From an uncultured Armatimonadota bacterium (GTDB taxonomy: Bacteria > Armatimonadota > Fimbriimonadia > Fimbriimonadales > Fimbriimonadaceae): 61,079 nt of DNA. The notes beneath the pieces are model-generated. The model searched no databases. It was not told the origin of the DNA and saw nothing but the letters and a program-made list of their open reading frames with translations. The stretch spans positions 1-61,079 of the forward strand of contig CAIYMO010000022.1 of NCBI GenBank assembly GCA_903927345.1, in the 5' to 3' direction. A program made the translations under genes and the position numbers. Within the stretch, counting starts at the first letter, position 1. Each line of letters begins with the position of its first letter. Below, in pieces: positions 9,256 to 17,740 of this stretch.

Positions 9256-9288
9256 TGTCTACTCTATAAATCTGAATTTATGTAGACA
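9256..9288. repeat. Interrupted palindrome upstream of the dcw promoter
   Basis: TGTCTAC (9256-9262), a 3-nt insert, ATAAAT, a CTGA loop, ATTTAT and GTAGACA (9282-9288) form a 13-bp AT-rich stem with a 3-nt bulge. The core AGTGTCTA also occurs in inverted orientation at 9164-9172, inside the dcw promoter. It has no T-run and looks more like a protein-binding site than a terminator. No regulator can be named. Confidence 0.4.
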
Positions 9289-9340
9289 TATATGCACTAC
9301 TTATGATTTTGAACTTGAAGATGGGCCTCTCGGCTAACGC

Positions 9341-9378
9341 AAGAATGGCGCAATCAGCTACCTGATTGCGCCATTCTT
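9341..9378 (-). terminator. Perfect 17-bp hairpin
   Basis: AAGAATGGCGCAATCAG (9341-9357) and its exact complement (9362-9378) flank the tetraloop CTAC. The hairpin lies 46 nt past the stop of the small gene at 9425-9535 (minus) and upstream of the dcw promoter, so it probably insulates the two. There is no clear U-run on either side, so the mechanism is uncertain. Confidence 0.55.
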
Positions 9379-9424
9379 CAAGCCTAAAATCGACAAGAGT
9401 GGGAGACTTTCCCAAAAAGCCGAC

Positions 9425-9535
9425 TCATATTAAGTGTTTTCGTTCACGGATGGTTTGGTCAACCAAAATCCCGACTGCCCATACGCCTGCCGAGATGATG
9501 GCCAGGGTTGCGAGGAGGTTTACAATCGTAGGCAT
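9425..9535 (-). CDS. Possible 36-residue single-span membrane protein
   Basis: The frame starts at ATG 9535 (MPTIVNLLATLAIISAGVWA) and ends in a short charged tail (DQTIRERKHLI) and TGA. It encodes one hydrophobic helix (about residues 4-26) with a positive cytoplasmic-type end. A GGAG lies 6 nt before the ATG, and a perfect hairpin follows the stop. I do not recognise a family. SD, hydrophobic pattern and downstream hairpin argue for a gene; the short length keeps it tentative. The overlapping plus-strand frame has no comparable support. Confidence 0.5.
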   Translation of the reverse strand: MPTIVNLLATLAIISAGVWAVGILVDQTIRERKHLI

Positions 9536-9615
9536 ATCAAGCTCCACACCTATCTTTCCCCGTTCACGCCGATGACAACCTGGTAGGTTCTCCAGAAATC
9601 CGCCACAATATTGGT

Positions 9616-11559
9616 ATGAAGTCTATGTTGCTGGATTGCCTCGCTGAACGCGTACTCGTTTACGATGGCGCGATGGGGACCCAGTTGCAGGCCGCTGGCC
9701 TTTCACCCGAGGACTTCACGCTCGATTCTGACCGAGAGTGGAACGCAATAATCGCCAATACCGCAGCGCGGCTCGGTGGGGTTTCTTTGGACGGATGTAA
9801 TGAGCTCCTCTGTCTCACTCGCCCCGATATCGTGGGTGGTGTGCATGCCTCTTACCTGGAGGCCGGTGCTGATCTGATCGAAACGAACGCGTTCGGAACG
9901 ATTAGCTATGTTCTCGGGGAATACGACATTCCTGAACTGGTCTTTGATCTCGCCTTTGCATCGGCTCAAATCGCAAGACAGCAAGCCGATAAGTTCTCCA
10001 CGTCGGCAAAGCCGCGATTTGTTGTCGGTGGAATTGGACCAGGCACTCGTCTTGTCTCGCTAGGACAAGCGGCGTTTACCGACGTCGAGTCCAGCTTCTT
10101 CGACGGCTTCCGAGGAATGATCGAAGGTGGCGCAGATGCATTGCTGGTAGAAACCACTCAGGACCTCCTCATGGTGAAGGCGTCAATCGTTGCCGCCGAG
10201 AGAGCACTCGCCTCTTGCGAGAAGCGACTACCGATCTTTGTCCAAGTCACCATGGAGCAGACAGGAACGATGTTGCTCGGCTCAGAAATTGGTGCGGCGC
10301 TCAACATGATCGAAGCCTTCCCTTCTGTTGTTGCGTTCGGACTGAACTGCGCAACTGGTCCGGTCGAAATGGCTCAGCACGTGAGGTTCCTCGGCCAAAA
10401 CTCAACCCGTCCAATCGCCGTTCAGCCAAACGCTGGCCTGCCGATTATGGAGAAGGGGCATGCTGTCTATAAACTCTCGCCCGAAGAGCTCGGTCAGCAC
10501 CACCTCGAGTTCGTCGAAAAATACGGTGTTGCCCTTTGTGGCGGATGCTGTGGAACCACCCCCGCGCACATCAAGGCAGTCGCTGACGCGGTTGGCGGGC
10601 ACAAGCACACGTCAGATGCCCATTGGATCAAGGTTCGGCAGCAATTCCCGGGCTTTGACTTCTCGGTTGCAAACCCAGAACTCCCAACACCGAACTCGCT
10701 CGTCGGCATTTCTTCGCTTTACCAATTCCAGCCCTACGAACAGGACACCAGCTTCCTCATCGTTGGTGAAAAGACCAACGCGAACGGCTCCAAGGCATTC
10801 CGAGAGATGCTTGCTGCCGAGAACTGGGAAGGCTTGACCGAACTTGCTCGCGAGCTCGAAGGCGAAGGCTCGCACGTCCTAGATGTCTGCACCGCGTACG
10901 TAGGTCGAAACGAAGAGAAGGACATGCGAACCCTCCTCAGCTACTATAACCGCCACATCCAGGTCCCACTGATGATCGACTCAACTGAAGTCAACGTCAT
11001 CGAAGCCGCCCTTCAAACTGTTGCCGGTAAGCCGATTGTCAACTCGATCAACTTTGAAGACGGCGAGGATCGAACACGAAAAGTCTTGGGACTCTGCCGC
11101 AAGTACGGCGCGGCGGTCGTTGGTCTCACGATCGACGAAAAGGGCATGGCGAAATCCGCAGATGAGAAATTTGCCATCGCGGAACGACTCATCGCTCGAA
11201 CGCGCGAGTTTGGTCTCCCAGACCACGACCTGTTTATTGACTGCCTTACGTTCACTCTTGGCTCTGGCGATGAGGAATTCCGCGCATCCGCGATCGCAAC
11301 CATCGACGCCATCGCCATGCTCAAACAGCACTATCCCCGGGTGAATACGGTGCTGGGCGTCAGCAACGTCAGCTTTGGCCTAAAGCCCGCGCTCCGGCAG
11401 GTGCTGAACAGTACCTTCCTTCACTTCGCTCGCGAAGCAGGACTGACTTCGGCCATTGTTCACGCAAGCAAAATCTTGCCCGAAAACAAAATCGAGGCAG
11501 ACGTCTGGAAGCTCGCAAGCGACTTGGTTTACGACCGCCGGGTGTTTGCTGAAGCCTAA
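9616..11559 (+). CDS. metH: Methionine synthase, homocysteine- and folate-binding modules only
   Basis: Resembles the first half of cobalamin-dependent MetH. The homocysteine module has LVYDGAMGTQLQ, a Cys near residue 245 (LNCATG) and CGGCCGTTP with Cys 311/312, the expected zinc ligands. The pterin module has GEKTNANGSKAF, PLMIDSTE, NSINFEDGE and VVGLTIDEKG. The protein stops at residue 647, within ASDLVYDRRVFAEA, where MetH normally enters the cobalamin cap domain. The cobalamin and reactivation modules are therefore absent here; presumably a separate gene supplies them. CACAAT ends 6 nt before the ATG. Confidence 0.88.
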   Translation: MKSMLLDCLAERVLVYDGAMGTQLQAAGLSPEDFTLDSDREWNAIIANTAARLGGVSLDGCNELLCLTRPDIVGGVHASYLEAGADLIETNAFGTISYVLGEYDIPELVFDLAFASAQIARQQADKFSTSAKPRFVVGGIGPGTRLVSLGQAAFTDVESSFFDGFRGMIEGGADALLVETTQDLLMVKASIVAAERALASCEKRLPIFVQVTMEQTGTMLLGSEIGAALNMIEAFPSVVAFGLNCATGPVEMAQHVRFLGQNSTRPIAVQPNAGLPIMEKGHAVYKLSPEELGQHHLEFVEKYGVALCGGCCGTTPAHIKAVADAVGGHKHTSDAHWIKVRQQFPGFDFSVANPELPTPNSLVGISSLYQFQPYEQDTSFLIVGEKTNANGSKAFREMLAAENWEGLTELARELEGEGSHVLDVCTAYVGRNEEKDMRTLLSYYNRHIQVPLMIDSTEVNVIEAALQTVAGKPIVNSINFEDGEDRTRKVLGLCRKYGAAVVGLTIDEKGMAKSADEKFAIAERLIARTREFGLPDHDLFIDCLTFTLGSGDEEFRASAIATIDAIAMLKQHYPRVNTVLGVSNVSFGLKPALRQVLNSTFLHFAREAGLTSAIVHASKILPENKIEADVWKLASDLVYDRRVFAEA

Positions 11560-12656
11560 CCCCTCGCCCGAAGCGGAATATGTTCCCAGAGCACTGATTG
11601 TGAATCGTTGAAATCGAACTTAAGCCATCGAATTTCTTCTAAGCCCATCTGCTGAATTAGGTAACCATCCGCCCCAAAATATCCATGTCTCACTTCTTCA
11701 GGGCCAGACTGGCTTGCCCTAGCAGAAAAATAGAAGCTGCTTTGGGGTCTAGGCTTTATGTCGAGTACTAGGTGCCTGATGCCGCTACCTGGATATTCAG
11801 GGGCCTTCTTCCTTGAAACGAGATATTCTCCGACCTTGACCGATCCAGTCACAGGCACTTCAAACCATGCCGAGGACTTGCCGTTGGGTCGGTTGAAGGT
11901 GAAGTGCACGGGCATATCAACTACAGAGGACTTCACCTTGGCAAGAAAGAGTGTGTGGTTGTCTGTGAACGTGGTTTCTGTTGATTCATTCTCTAATCCG
12001 AGAGAATTCGGGGAAGATCCCCAGCTCAAGTTCAACACTTTTGAAAACGCCACGAGCCGGTTAAATTCTTTTGCCTTGTAGAAGGCTGCTTGTTGCCCCG
12101 AATACCACTTTGAAACATCGGCGGTGAGCGTAGCATCCGGCTTTCCGGCGACGTCCCAACATTCAATCGTGCCGTCAAGGCGGCAAGCACCCTCAACTTT
12201 TGCCCAAGCACTACCTTGCGAGGTTCCGTTGGCTAGGTCTATCACAGTCGCGCCTTGGACGGAGGGTTTGCCGTAAGCCTCTTCCCACGTCGAAGTCGGC
12301 TCGGGCCTAGTCTCCACGACGAGGGCACCCTCTGGTCTCGTGCCCATTTCGGAGGCTGCAATTGGAACACGCGCCTCGCCAGCAATCTCGGACTGAGCTG
12401 ACGAACCTACCCCGACCGGCAGCCGCTGACTGGTTATGGGATTGAGATTGCGGATAGAAATTCTATAGTGAAATTTTCCGTCCTTAGGCGAAGGTTGCCC
12501 AGGATGCTCTATCGAAGCACTAAAACCGGGATCACCCTCGATATCAAACACGACGTTTTGTGGGGGTAATTGAGATTGCGCAATTTCCTTCTTGTTACAA
12601 CCCAAAATCAGAACAGGGGTAATTAAAGTCCATACCAACACTTTCCTAGGTTTCAT
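11556..12656 (-). CDS. Predicted lipoprotein of unknown function
   Basis: A 366-aa protein with a type II signal peptide: basic start MKPRK, hydrophobic core and lipobox LILGC (Cys about residue 20). The mature part is polar and beta-rich, with no motif I recognise. It ends 4 nt inside metH, the two stop codons sharing CTAA. TAAACT ends 6 nt before its ATG, so it probably has its own leaderless transcript. Confidence 0.75.
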   Translation of the reverse strand: MKPRKVLVWTLITPVLILGCNKKEIAQSQLPPQNVVFDIEGDPGFSASIEHPGQPSPKDGKFHYRISIRNLNPITSQRLPVGVGSSAQSEIAGEARVPIAASEMGTRPEGALVVETRPEPTSTWEEAYGKPSVQGATVIDLANGTSQGSAWAKVEGACRLDGTIECWDVAGKPDATLTADVSKWYSGQQAAFYKAKEFNRLVAFSKVLNLSWGSSPNSLGLENESTETTFTDNHTLFLAKVKSSVVDMPVHFTFNRPNGKSSAWFEVPVTGSVKVGEYLVSRKKAPEYPGSGIRHLVLDIKPRPQSSFYFSARASQSGPEEVRHGYFGADGYLIQQMGLEEIRWLKFDFNDSQSVLWEHIPLRARG

Positions 12657-12662
12657 AACGAT

Positions 12663-12668
12663 AGTTTA
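12663..12668 (-). promoter_or_regulatory. -10 box TAAACT, leaderless lipoprotein gene
   Basis: TAAACT, 6 nt, then the ATG at 12656 (minus strand). Transcription would begin at or next to the start codon. No convincing -35 is seen. Confidence 0.55.
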
Positions 12669-12761
12669 CGCTCCCTCGCCAAAGAAGTGGTTATGATCCG
12701 CTTGACTGACCGCCAAAGTTTAGATGCGACTTGGCAGCCCGGTAAACTCGTAGATACATTT

Positions 12762-13496
12762 ATGAAGGTGTTAGTCCCCATCAAGCGCGTTGTGGACCCG
12801 TACGCAAAGGTGCGTCCCCTTGCCGATGGCAGTGGAGTCGATACGACGGGTGCCAAGTTCGAGATCAATCCCTTTGACGAGATAGCGGTCGAAGAGGCCG
12901 TGCGCCAAAAGGAAAAGGGCGCCGTTACCGAAATCGTTGTCGTCTCGATTGGAACCTCGGCTTCAGAAGAGCAGCTTCGCAAAGCCCTCGCAATCGGGGC
13001 CGACCGGGCGATTTTAGTCGAAACTGACGCCGTTCTTGACTCACCAGGAGTTGCCGCGCTTTTGAAGGAAGTTATCGACGCAGAACGACCTCAGGTCGTC
13101 CTGATGGGCAAGCAAGCCACCGACGACGATAACAACCAGGCAGGACAGATGCTCGCAGCCAAGCTCGGCTGGGGCCAAGCGACATTCGCGGCGAAGGTTG
13201 AACTCGGCGCCAATGTGACCGTCACCCGGGAAACCGACACCGGCGAACAAACCCTTTCGCTCGCCTATCCTTGTTTGATCACCACAGATTTGCGACTTAA
13301 CGAGCCACGTTACGTTGCTCTCCCCGGGATCATCAAGGCTCGAAGCAAGCCCCTTGAAAAGCGTGCCCCTTCGACGGTGCCTGCTGCAAAAACGCGAACT
13401 GTCAACGTTGAACTTCCTGCCGCAAGACCTGCCGGACGAAAAGTAGGATCGGTTGAAGAACTTGCCGCAGCAATCAAAGAGCGAGGTGCCCTCTAA
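12762..13496 (+). CDS. etfB: Electron transfer flavoprotein beta subunit
   Basis: EtfB pairs with EtfA to carry electrons from acyl-CoA and other dehydrogenases to the respiratory quinone pool; it binds AMP. The family N-terminus MKVLVPIKRVVDPYAKV, the loop INPFDEIAVEEAVR, and the region GKQATDDDNNQAGQMLA match EtfB. I start at the ATG at 12762, since the upstream extension has no EtfB character. No good Shine-Dalgarno is seen. About 244 aa; the etfA ATG follows the stop directly. Confidence 0.93.
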   Translation: MKVLVPIKRVVDPYAKVRPLADGSGVDTTGAKFEINPFDEIAVEEAVRQKEKGAVTEIVVVSIGTSASEEQLRKALAIGADRAILVETDAVLDSPGVAALLKEVIDAERPQVVLMGKQATDDDNNQAGQMLAAKLGWGQATFAAKVELGANVTVTRETDTGEQTLSLAYPCLITTDLRLNEPRYVALPGIIKARSKPLEKRAPSTVPAAKTRTVNVELPAARPAGRKVGSVEELAAAIKERGAL

Positions 13497-14318
13497 ATGA
13501 AACTCCTTCTCATCGCTTTCTCCTCCAGCGACGCAGCCCAAAGCGGTGGCTTCATCCAAGCACTTGGGGTCGAAGCCGACGTCATCCAAGTCACTTCCCA
13601 ACCTGCAGACGCCTTTGCAAGCTCTCTTGCCGAGAAGGCAAAAGGGTACTCCCACATTGCGGCGGTCTCTTCGATGCAGAGCAAGGACGCCCTGGCGTAT
13701 CTCGCTGGTGTTCTCGACTTCGCAATGGTGACCGACGTGATTGGAATCAACAGCGCAAACAGCTTCCGACGACCGATTTTCGCAGGTTCAATGATCGCTA
13801 CGGTGGAAACCGATGGACAGACCGTGCTCACTTTCCGACCAAGCGGATTTGCAAAAGTCGACGGTCCAAGCGCAACTCCGTTCGACTCCATCAGCCCAAG
13901 CAAGGCAACAGTAACTAGCGAATCAAGCCGGGGCACTGGTCGACCTGATCTTGGCTCAGCCAAGATCGTGGTTTCAGGCGGACGTCCGCTCAAAACGGCC
14001 GAGCAGTTCGAGGCAGTGATCGGCGGATTTGCTGATTCGTTGGGTGCCGCTGTCGGAGCCACCCGGGCTGCCGTGGATAGCGGGATTGCTGCAAACGAGC
14101 TCCAAGTAGGTCAGACCGGAAAGGTCGTTGCACCCGACCTGTACATCGCTGCCGGCATCAGCGGTTCCACCCAACACATGGCGGGAATCAAAGACTCGAA
14201 GCTGATCGTCGCGATCAATACCGACGCCAATGCTCCAATCTTTGAGGCTGCCGACCTTGGTCTCGTTGGGGATCTTTACTCTGTTCTTCCGGAACTTCAA
14301 AACCTGCTCAAGCAGTAA
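13497..14318 (+). CDS. etfA: Electron transfer flavoprotein alpha subunit
   Basis: FAD-carrying partner of EtfB. The C-terminal FAD domain is clear: AVDSGI, NELQVGQTGKVVAPDLYIA, GISGSTQHMAGI and VAINTDANAPIFEAADLGLVGD. The N-terminal domain is shorter than in many EtfA proteins, giving 273 aa instead of about 310-320. The gene begins the base after the etfB stop, so the two subunits are co-translated. Confidence 0.93.
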   Translation: MKLLLIAFSSSDAAQSGGFIQALGVEADVIQVTSQPADAFASSLAEKAKGYSHIAAVSSMQSKDALAYLAGVLDFAMVTDVIGINSANSFRRPIFAGSMIATVETDGQTVLTFRPSGFAKVDGPSATPFDSISPSKATVTSESSRGTGRPDLGSAKIVVSGGRPLKTAEQFEAVIGGFADSLGAAVGATRAAVDSGIAANELQVGQTGKVVAPDLYIAAGISGSTQHMAGIKDSKLIVAINTDANAPIFEAADLGLVGDLYSVLPELQNLLKQ

Positions 14319-14334
14319 CCGTCAATCAATAAGC

Positions 14335-15279
14335 ATGAAATCTATTCTTCTCGCCGCCTTCGCTCTCGCTGCCGCTTTCGTTCAGGCGCAAGGCGACACG
14401 ATGATCGAAATCAACGGCGAGAAGGTCAGCCGAAACGACTATGTGCGGCGCATGGAGTATCTGCCCGGCATTGGTAAAGCAACTCGAGATGGCAATTTTG
14501 TTGAAGTCTTCCCCGGCTTAGCAACAATCGACTACCTTATCAACGAGCGGCTTACTTTGCAAGTTGCGAAGGAGCGCGGAGTAGAGCCCAGCAACGCGGA
14601 AATTGATACTGAGCTCGCAATGATCCAACGGCGTGAGCCAGGTTTGCTCGACCGCTATCTCGCAACCGGAAGAACGAAGGAGGAGTACCGTGCAGTTATC
14701 CGCTACAACCTCGCCCAGTTCAAGCTCCAAACCGAAGGGATTCTTGTCACCGACACCGAAATCAAGAATCTTTATGATTTGGCGAAGGACGTCCGATTTA
14801 CCCGCCCTCCAATGGTTCGCCTGCGCGTCATCGCGGTTAACTCGGAAGCTGAAACGAAGGAAGTCGATGCCGAACTCAAAGCGGGCAAGACGTTCGCTGC
14901 AACGGCTGCACTGCTGAGCAAAGACGTCACCAGTCGCTCCGGCGGCATGTACGGAGATATTCCCCTCGATCAGCTCAGCGCCAACGTCAAAGATGCAGTG
15001 TCGAAGCTTAAGAAGGGTGACACCACGGCTTGGCTCAAGAGTAGCGACACCCTCCTTGTCAAATTCTTTGTTGAAGAGGTCATCCCAAGAACTACGCGCC
15101 CATTGGATGCGGATCTCAAGGAAGACCTTCGGCGCGAACTCATGGTTCGGAAAGGCGCATCCAAGAACGATGTAACCAAACTCGTTCGCGAGGCGCGGGG
15201 CAAGGCGAACATCAAAATCGCCTCGCCAGAATTCGAGAAGGCGTACAAGGACTCCATTCTCGACAAGAAGCCTGGCTAG
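14335..15279 (+). CDS. Secreted SurA/parvulin-like peptidyl-prolyl isomerase
   Basis: A 314-aa exported protein with signal peptide MKSILLAAFALAAAFVQAQ. A SurA-type N-terminal chaperone region follows (IEINGEKVSRNDYVRRMEYL, about residues 24-140), then a degenerate parvulin domain (about 160-255) with SKDVTSRSGGMYGDIPLDQL and a conserved DT...LVKF strand. Such proteins assist folding of envelope proteins. The start is placed at the signal peptide, 16 nt after etfA, though no functional link with ETF is evident. Confidence 0.8.
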   Translation: MKSILLAAFALAAAFVQAQGDTMIEINGEKVSRNDYVRRMEYLPGIGKATRDGNFVEVFPGLATIDYLINERLTLQVAKERGVEPSNAEIDTELAMIQRREPGLLDRYLATGRTKEEYRAVIRYNLAQFKLQTEGILVTDTEIKNLYDLAKDVRFTRPPMVRLRVIAVNSEAETKEVDAELKAGKTFAATAALLSKDVTSRSGGMYGDIPLDQLSANVKDAVSKLKKGDTTAWLKSSDTLLVKFFVEEVIPRTTRPLDADLKEDLRRELMVRKGASKNDVTKLVREARGKANIKIASPEFEKAYKDSILDKKPG

Positions 15280-15310
15280 TGCACTCGAGAACCGCTAAAC
15301 TATCGGTTGA

Positions 15311-16213
15311 ATGATCGTCCTAGATTGGCCCAGTTCTCATCCGATAGCCCCCGGCGCATACGGCGTTGGAATCGCGGATCTTCTTCCCTACCCAGGGTCG
15401 GAGCACATCGCTAAAGAGAGCACGATCTACATTCCGGCGGATCAGCCGTTCATCAAGCTGAGCGTCATCATGGACCTGCTTTTGGGACCGCACGGGTGCC
15501 CTTGGGACAGAGAGCAGACTCACGCTTCTCTCAAGAAATACCTTCTTGAGGAAGCGTACGAGACCATCGAGGCGATCGACCAGAATGACCCCGAAGCGCT
15601 CTCTGAGGAGTTGGGGGATCTCATTCTCCAGCCGGTCTTTCACATGCGTCTCGCCGAGCGGACCGGCAGTTTTGAGTTCAATGAGCCTCTTAAGCGGATC
15701 ACGGACAAACTCATTCGACGTCACCCGCACGTCTTCGGAGAGACTCTTGTCGCAGACTCTGACGAGGTGTTGAAGAACTGGGACAAGATCAAACAAACCG
15801 AAAAGGAACGCTCGATCCTTGCCGGTGTCCCACAGGCGCTCCCGGCTCTCGCTCGGGCACACGAGGTGAGTAAACGCGCCGCTCGCTCAGGCTTCGAATG
15901 GCCAGATTTTGAGGGCGTTCTTGACAAGGTTCATGAGGAAGTTGCTGAACTTCGCGAGGCAGTAGCGGGTGGCGACAAGGCTCATATCCGTGACGAGATC
16001 GGCGACCTGCTGTTCACGATCGTCAACATCGCCCGCTGGCAAAAGATCGACGCCGAAGATGCATTACGCCTCATGCTCAATCGATTCCAAGGCCGATTTG
16101 AGTCGATGGAAGCCAGCGCCGAAAAGCCACTCCAAGAACTCACACCGGCCGAGTGGGACCAGCTCTGGAACCAGGCTAAAGAATCCCAGAAAGAAGCCGA
16201 CTTAAACCCTTGA
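15311..16213 (+). CDS. mazG: Nucleoside triphosphate pyrophosphohydrolase MazG
   Basis: All-alpha NTP pyrophosphatase that clears aberrant nucleotides. It has two MazG domains: the first with GCPWDREQTHASL, EEAYE and SEELGDLI (about residues 63-165), the second with HEEVAEL and DEIGDLLFTIVNIARW (about 200-270). A non-typical N-terminal extension of about 50 residues (IPADQPFIKLS at its end) precedes the first domain. It could be a remnant of a larger fusion, but I cannot assign it. TAAACT ends 9 nt before the ATG. Confidence 0.92.
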   Translation: MIVLDWPSSHPIAPGAYGVGIADLLPYPGSEHIAKESTIYIPADQPFIKLSVIMDLLLGPHGCPWDREQTHASLKKYLLEEAYETIEAIDQNDPEALSEELGDLILQPVFHMRLAERTGSFEFNEPLKRITDKLIRRHPHVFGETLVADSDEVLKNWDKIKQTEKERSILAGVPQALPALARAHEVSKRAARSGFEWPDFEGVLDKVHEEVAELREAVAGGDKAHIRDEIGDLLFTIVNIARWQKIDAEDALRLMLNRFQGRFESMEASAEKPLQELTPAEWDQLWNQAKESQKEADLNP

Positions 16214-16242
16214 GGACCGTATTTTTACGGGGTCATTAGGTT

Positions 16243-17706
16243 TTGAGTATTCGCATCAACCACAATAGCAACGCCCTTGGAGTCCAAGGACAGATTGACC
16301 GAGTGAGTCAGAAACTGACGGATTCGACCAGCCGCCTAAGTTCCGGCCTTCGAATCACGCGGACCTCCGACGACCCCGGAGTCGCGATCACGGCGGACAA
16401 CTTGAGGACCAAGCTCAAAGCGCTCGAGAATGTCAACCAGAACGCGCAAGACGCCATCAATATGTCCAAGTCGGTCGATGCCGCTCTCGCCGAAGTCAGC
16501 CGGTTGTTGAACCAAGGACGCGCGATCGCAGTCCAGTCCGGAAACAGCGCCGCCCTGAGTACCAGCCAACTTCAAGCCCTCAATGACGAGATCACTGCGA
16601 TCATCGGCAGTGTGGACAGAGTAGCCACGAGTACCAAGTGGGGTTCGAAAAACATCCTCGACGGCTCCTCAAGCGCCGATGTCGCGATCACCAACGCCAC
16701 CGCGACGACAGGTATCAACTTCCAGGGCCGTCTCTCCAATGTTCCCCTCGCGGCTGGTCTTATCACCTTAACCCAAAGCGTCGTCGCTGTGAGCGAGCGT
16801 ATTGATAACAACGTTACATTCGCCTCCTCCACCGCGCCAGTCGCGAGCGGAGCGATTCAGATAAACGGTGTTTCATTCAGCATCGACGCCGGTTCGGATA
16901 CTCTTCAAACCGTGCTTGATCGCATCAACGCCTCCACCTCCCAAACCGGAGTTCAGGCGAGCCTCGCTGGTCCGGTCGGAGCCCAGTTCGTACGCCTCGA
17001 ATCAATCCAGGCCGGATCGAGGTTCCCGGTCAACCTCCTCGACCCATCGGGCATCCTCAACACCAACCCATCTCCTGCCAAGACACTTGTCGGAACCGAC
17101 GCGATCGCCACAGCGCTGATTCCCACCGAGAACGGAGTTCAGCCGATCGAATTCAAGGGCGGACGCTTGCCAGGACAAACCGGGATGTTTCTCACCGATA
17201 CTGAAGGTAACTCGATTTCGCTTGGAATTGGCAATGGTTCGGCTTCCCTTCTGGGTGGCACCGCGATCGCCCAAACCACTCTCGGGAACCAAACCCGCTT
17301 CCAAGTGGGAACGGACTCGGGCGAGATGCTCGGAATGATTCTGGGAGACACCAGATCCTCGAAGTTGGCAGCAAATGTCATCGTCGGTAAAACGCTCGCC
17401 TCTGTGGACCTATCCTCAAGTGGTGGACCACAAGATGCGATGCAACTCTTTGATGCCGCACTGGGTGAAGTAAACGCACTTCGCGGACGAATTGGCTCCT
17501 TCCAAACCCATACACTGGAATCCCGAAGTCGAACCCTCTCTGTGATGAACGAGACCCTCAGCGCGGCACAAAGTGACTTGATCGACACAGACGTAGCCGC
17601 CGAGATGACCGAGTTCACCAAGAATCAGCTTATTCAGCAGACTGGAATCGCCATCCTCAGTCAAGCAAACCAGATGCCCCAACAGATTTTGAAGTTGCTC
17701 GAGTAG
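16243..17706 (+). CDS. Flagellin (FliC/HagL family)
   Basis: Filament protein, 487 aa. The N-terminal D0/D1 helix region (SIRINHNSNALG, SSGLRITRTSDDPGVAI) and the C-terminal helix (EMTEFTKNQLIQQTGIAIL, ending QQILKLLE) are canonical flagellin. The central variable part (about 195-270) includes a hook-IN-like motif, GAIQINGVSFSIDAGSDTL. The start codon is TTG, with only a weak SD. No other flagellar gene is in the window; it follows mazG by 29 nt, which includes a small CCGTA/TACGG hairpin. Confidence 0.9.
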   Translation: MSIRINHNSNALGVQGQIDRVSQKLTDSTSRLSSGLRITRTSDDPGVAITADNLRTKLKALENVNQNAQDAINMSKSVDAALAEVSRLLNQGRAIAVQSGNSAALSTSQLQALNDEITAIIGSVDRVATSTKWGSKNILDGSSSADVAITNATATTGINFQGRLSNVPLAAGLITLTQSVVAVSERIDNNVTFASSTAPVASGAIQINGVSFSIDAGSDTLQTVLDRINASTSQTGVQASLAGPVGAQFVRLESIQAGSRFPVNLLDPSGILNTNPSPAKTLVGTDAIATALIPTENGVQPIEFKGGRLPGQTGMFLTDTEGNSISLGIGNGSASLLGGTAIAQTTLGNQTRFQVGTDSGEMLGMILGDTRSSKLAANVIVGKTLASVDLSSSGGPQDAMQLFDAALGEVNALRGRIGSFQTHTLESRSRTLSVMNETLSAAQSDLIDTDVAAEMTEFTKNQLIQQTGIAILSQANQMPQQILKLLE

Positions 17707-17740
17707 AAGACATCTATACTGAGTCCCTAGAGATGTCTTC
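17706..17740 (+). terminator. 10-bp inverted repeat after flagellin, over the next start codon
   Basis: GAAGACATCT (17706-17715) and AGATGTCTTC (17731-17740) are exact complements around a 15-nt loop. The repeat begins in the flagellin stop codon and its right arm contains the ATG (17733) of the next gene. It could end flagellin transcription, or hide that start codon in a read-through mRNA. There is no T-run. Confidence 0.45.

Noticed and set aside
9366-9575. 69-codon plus-strand frame in the intergenic region
   Set aside because: Begins inside the hairpin, lacks an SD and overlaps the better supported minus-strand small gene.
12702-12759. sigma-70 promoter for etfB (TTGACT or TTGGCA with TAGATA/TACATT)
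   Set aside because: Spacings are 12-14 bp or place the start inside the gene; no combination was convincing.
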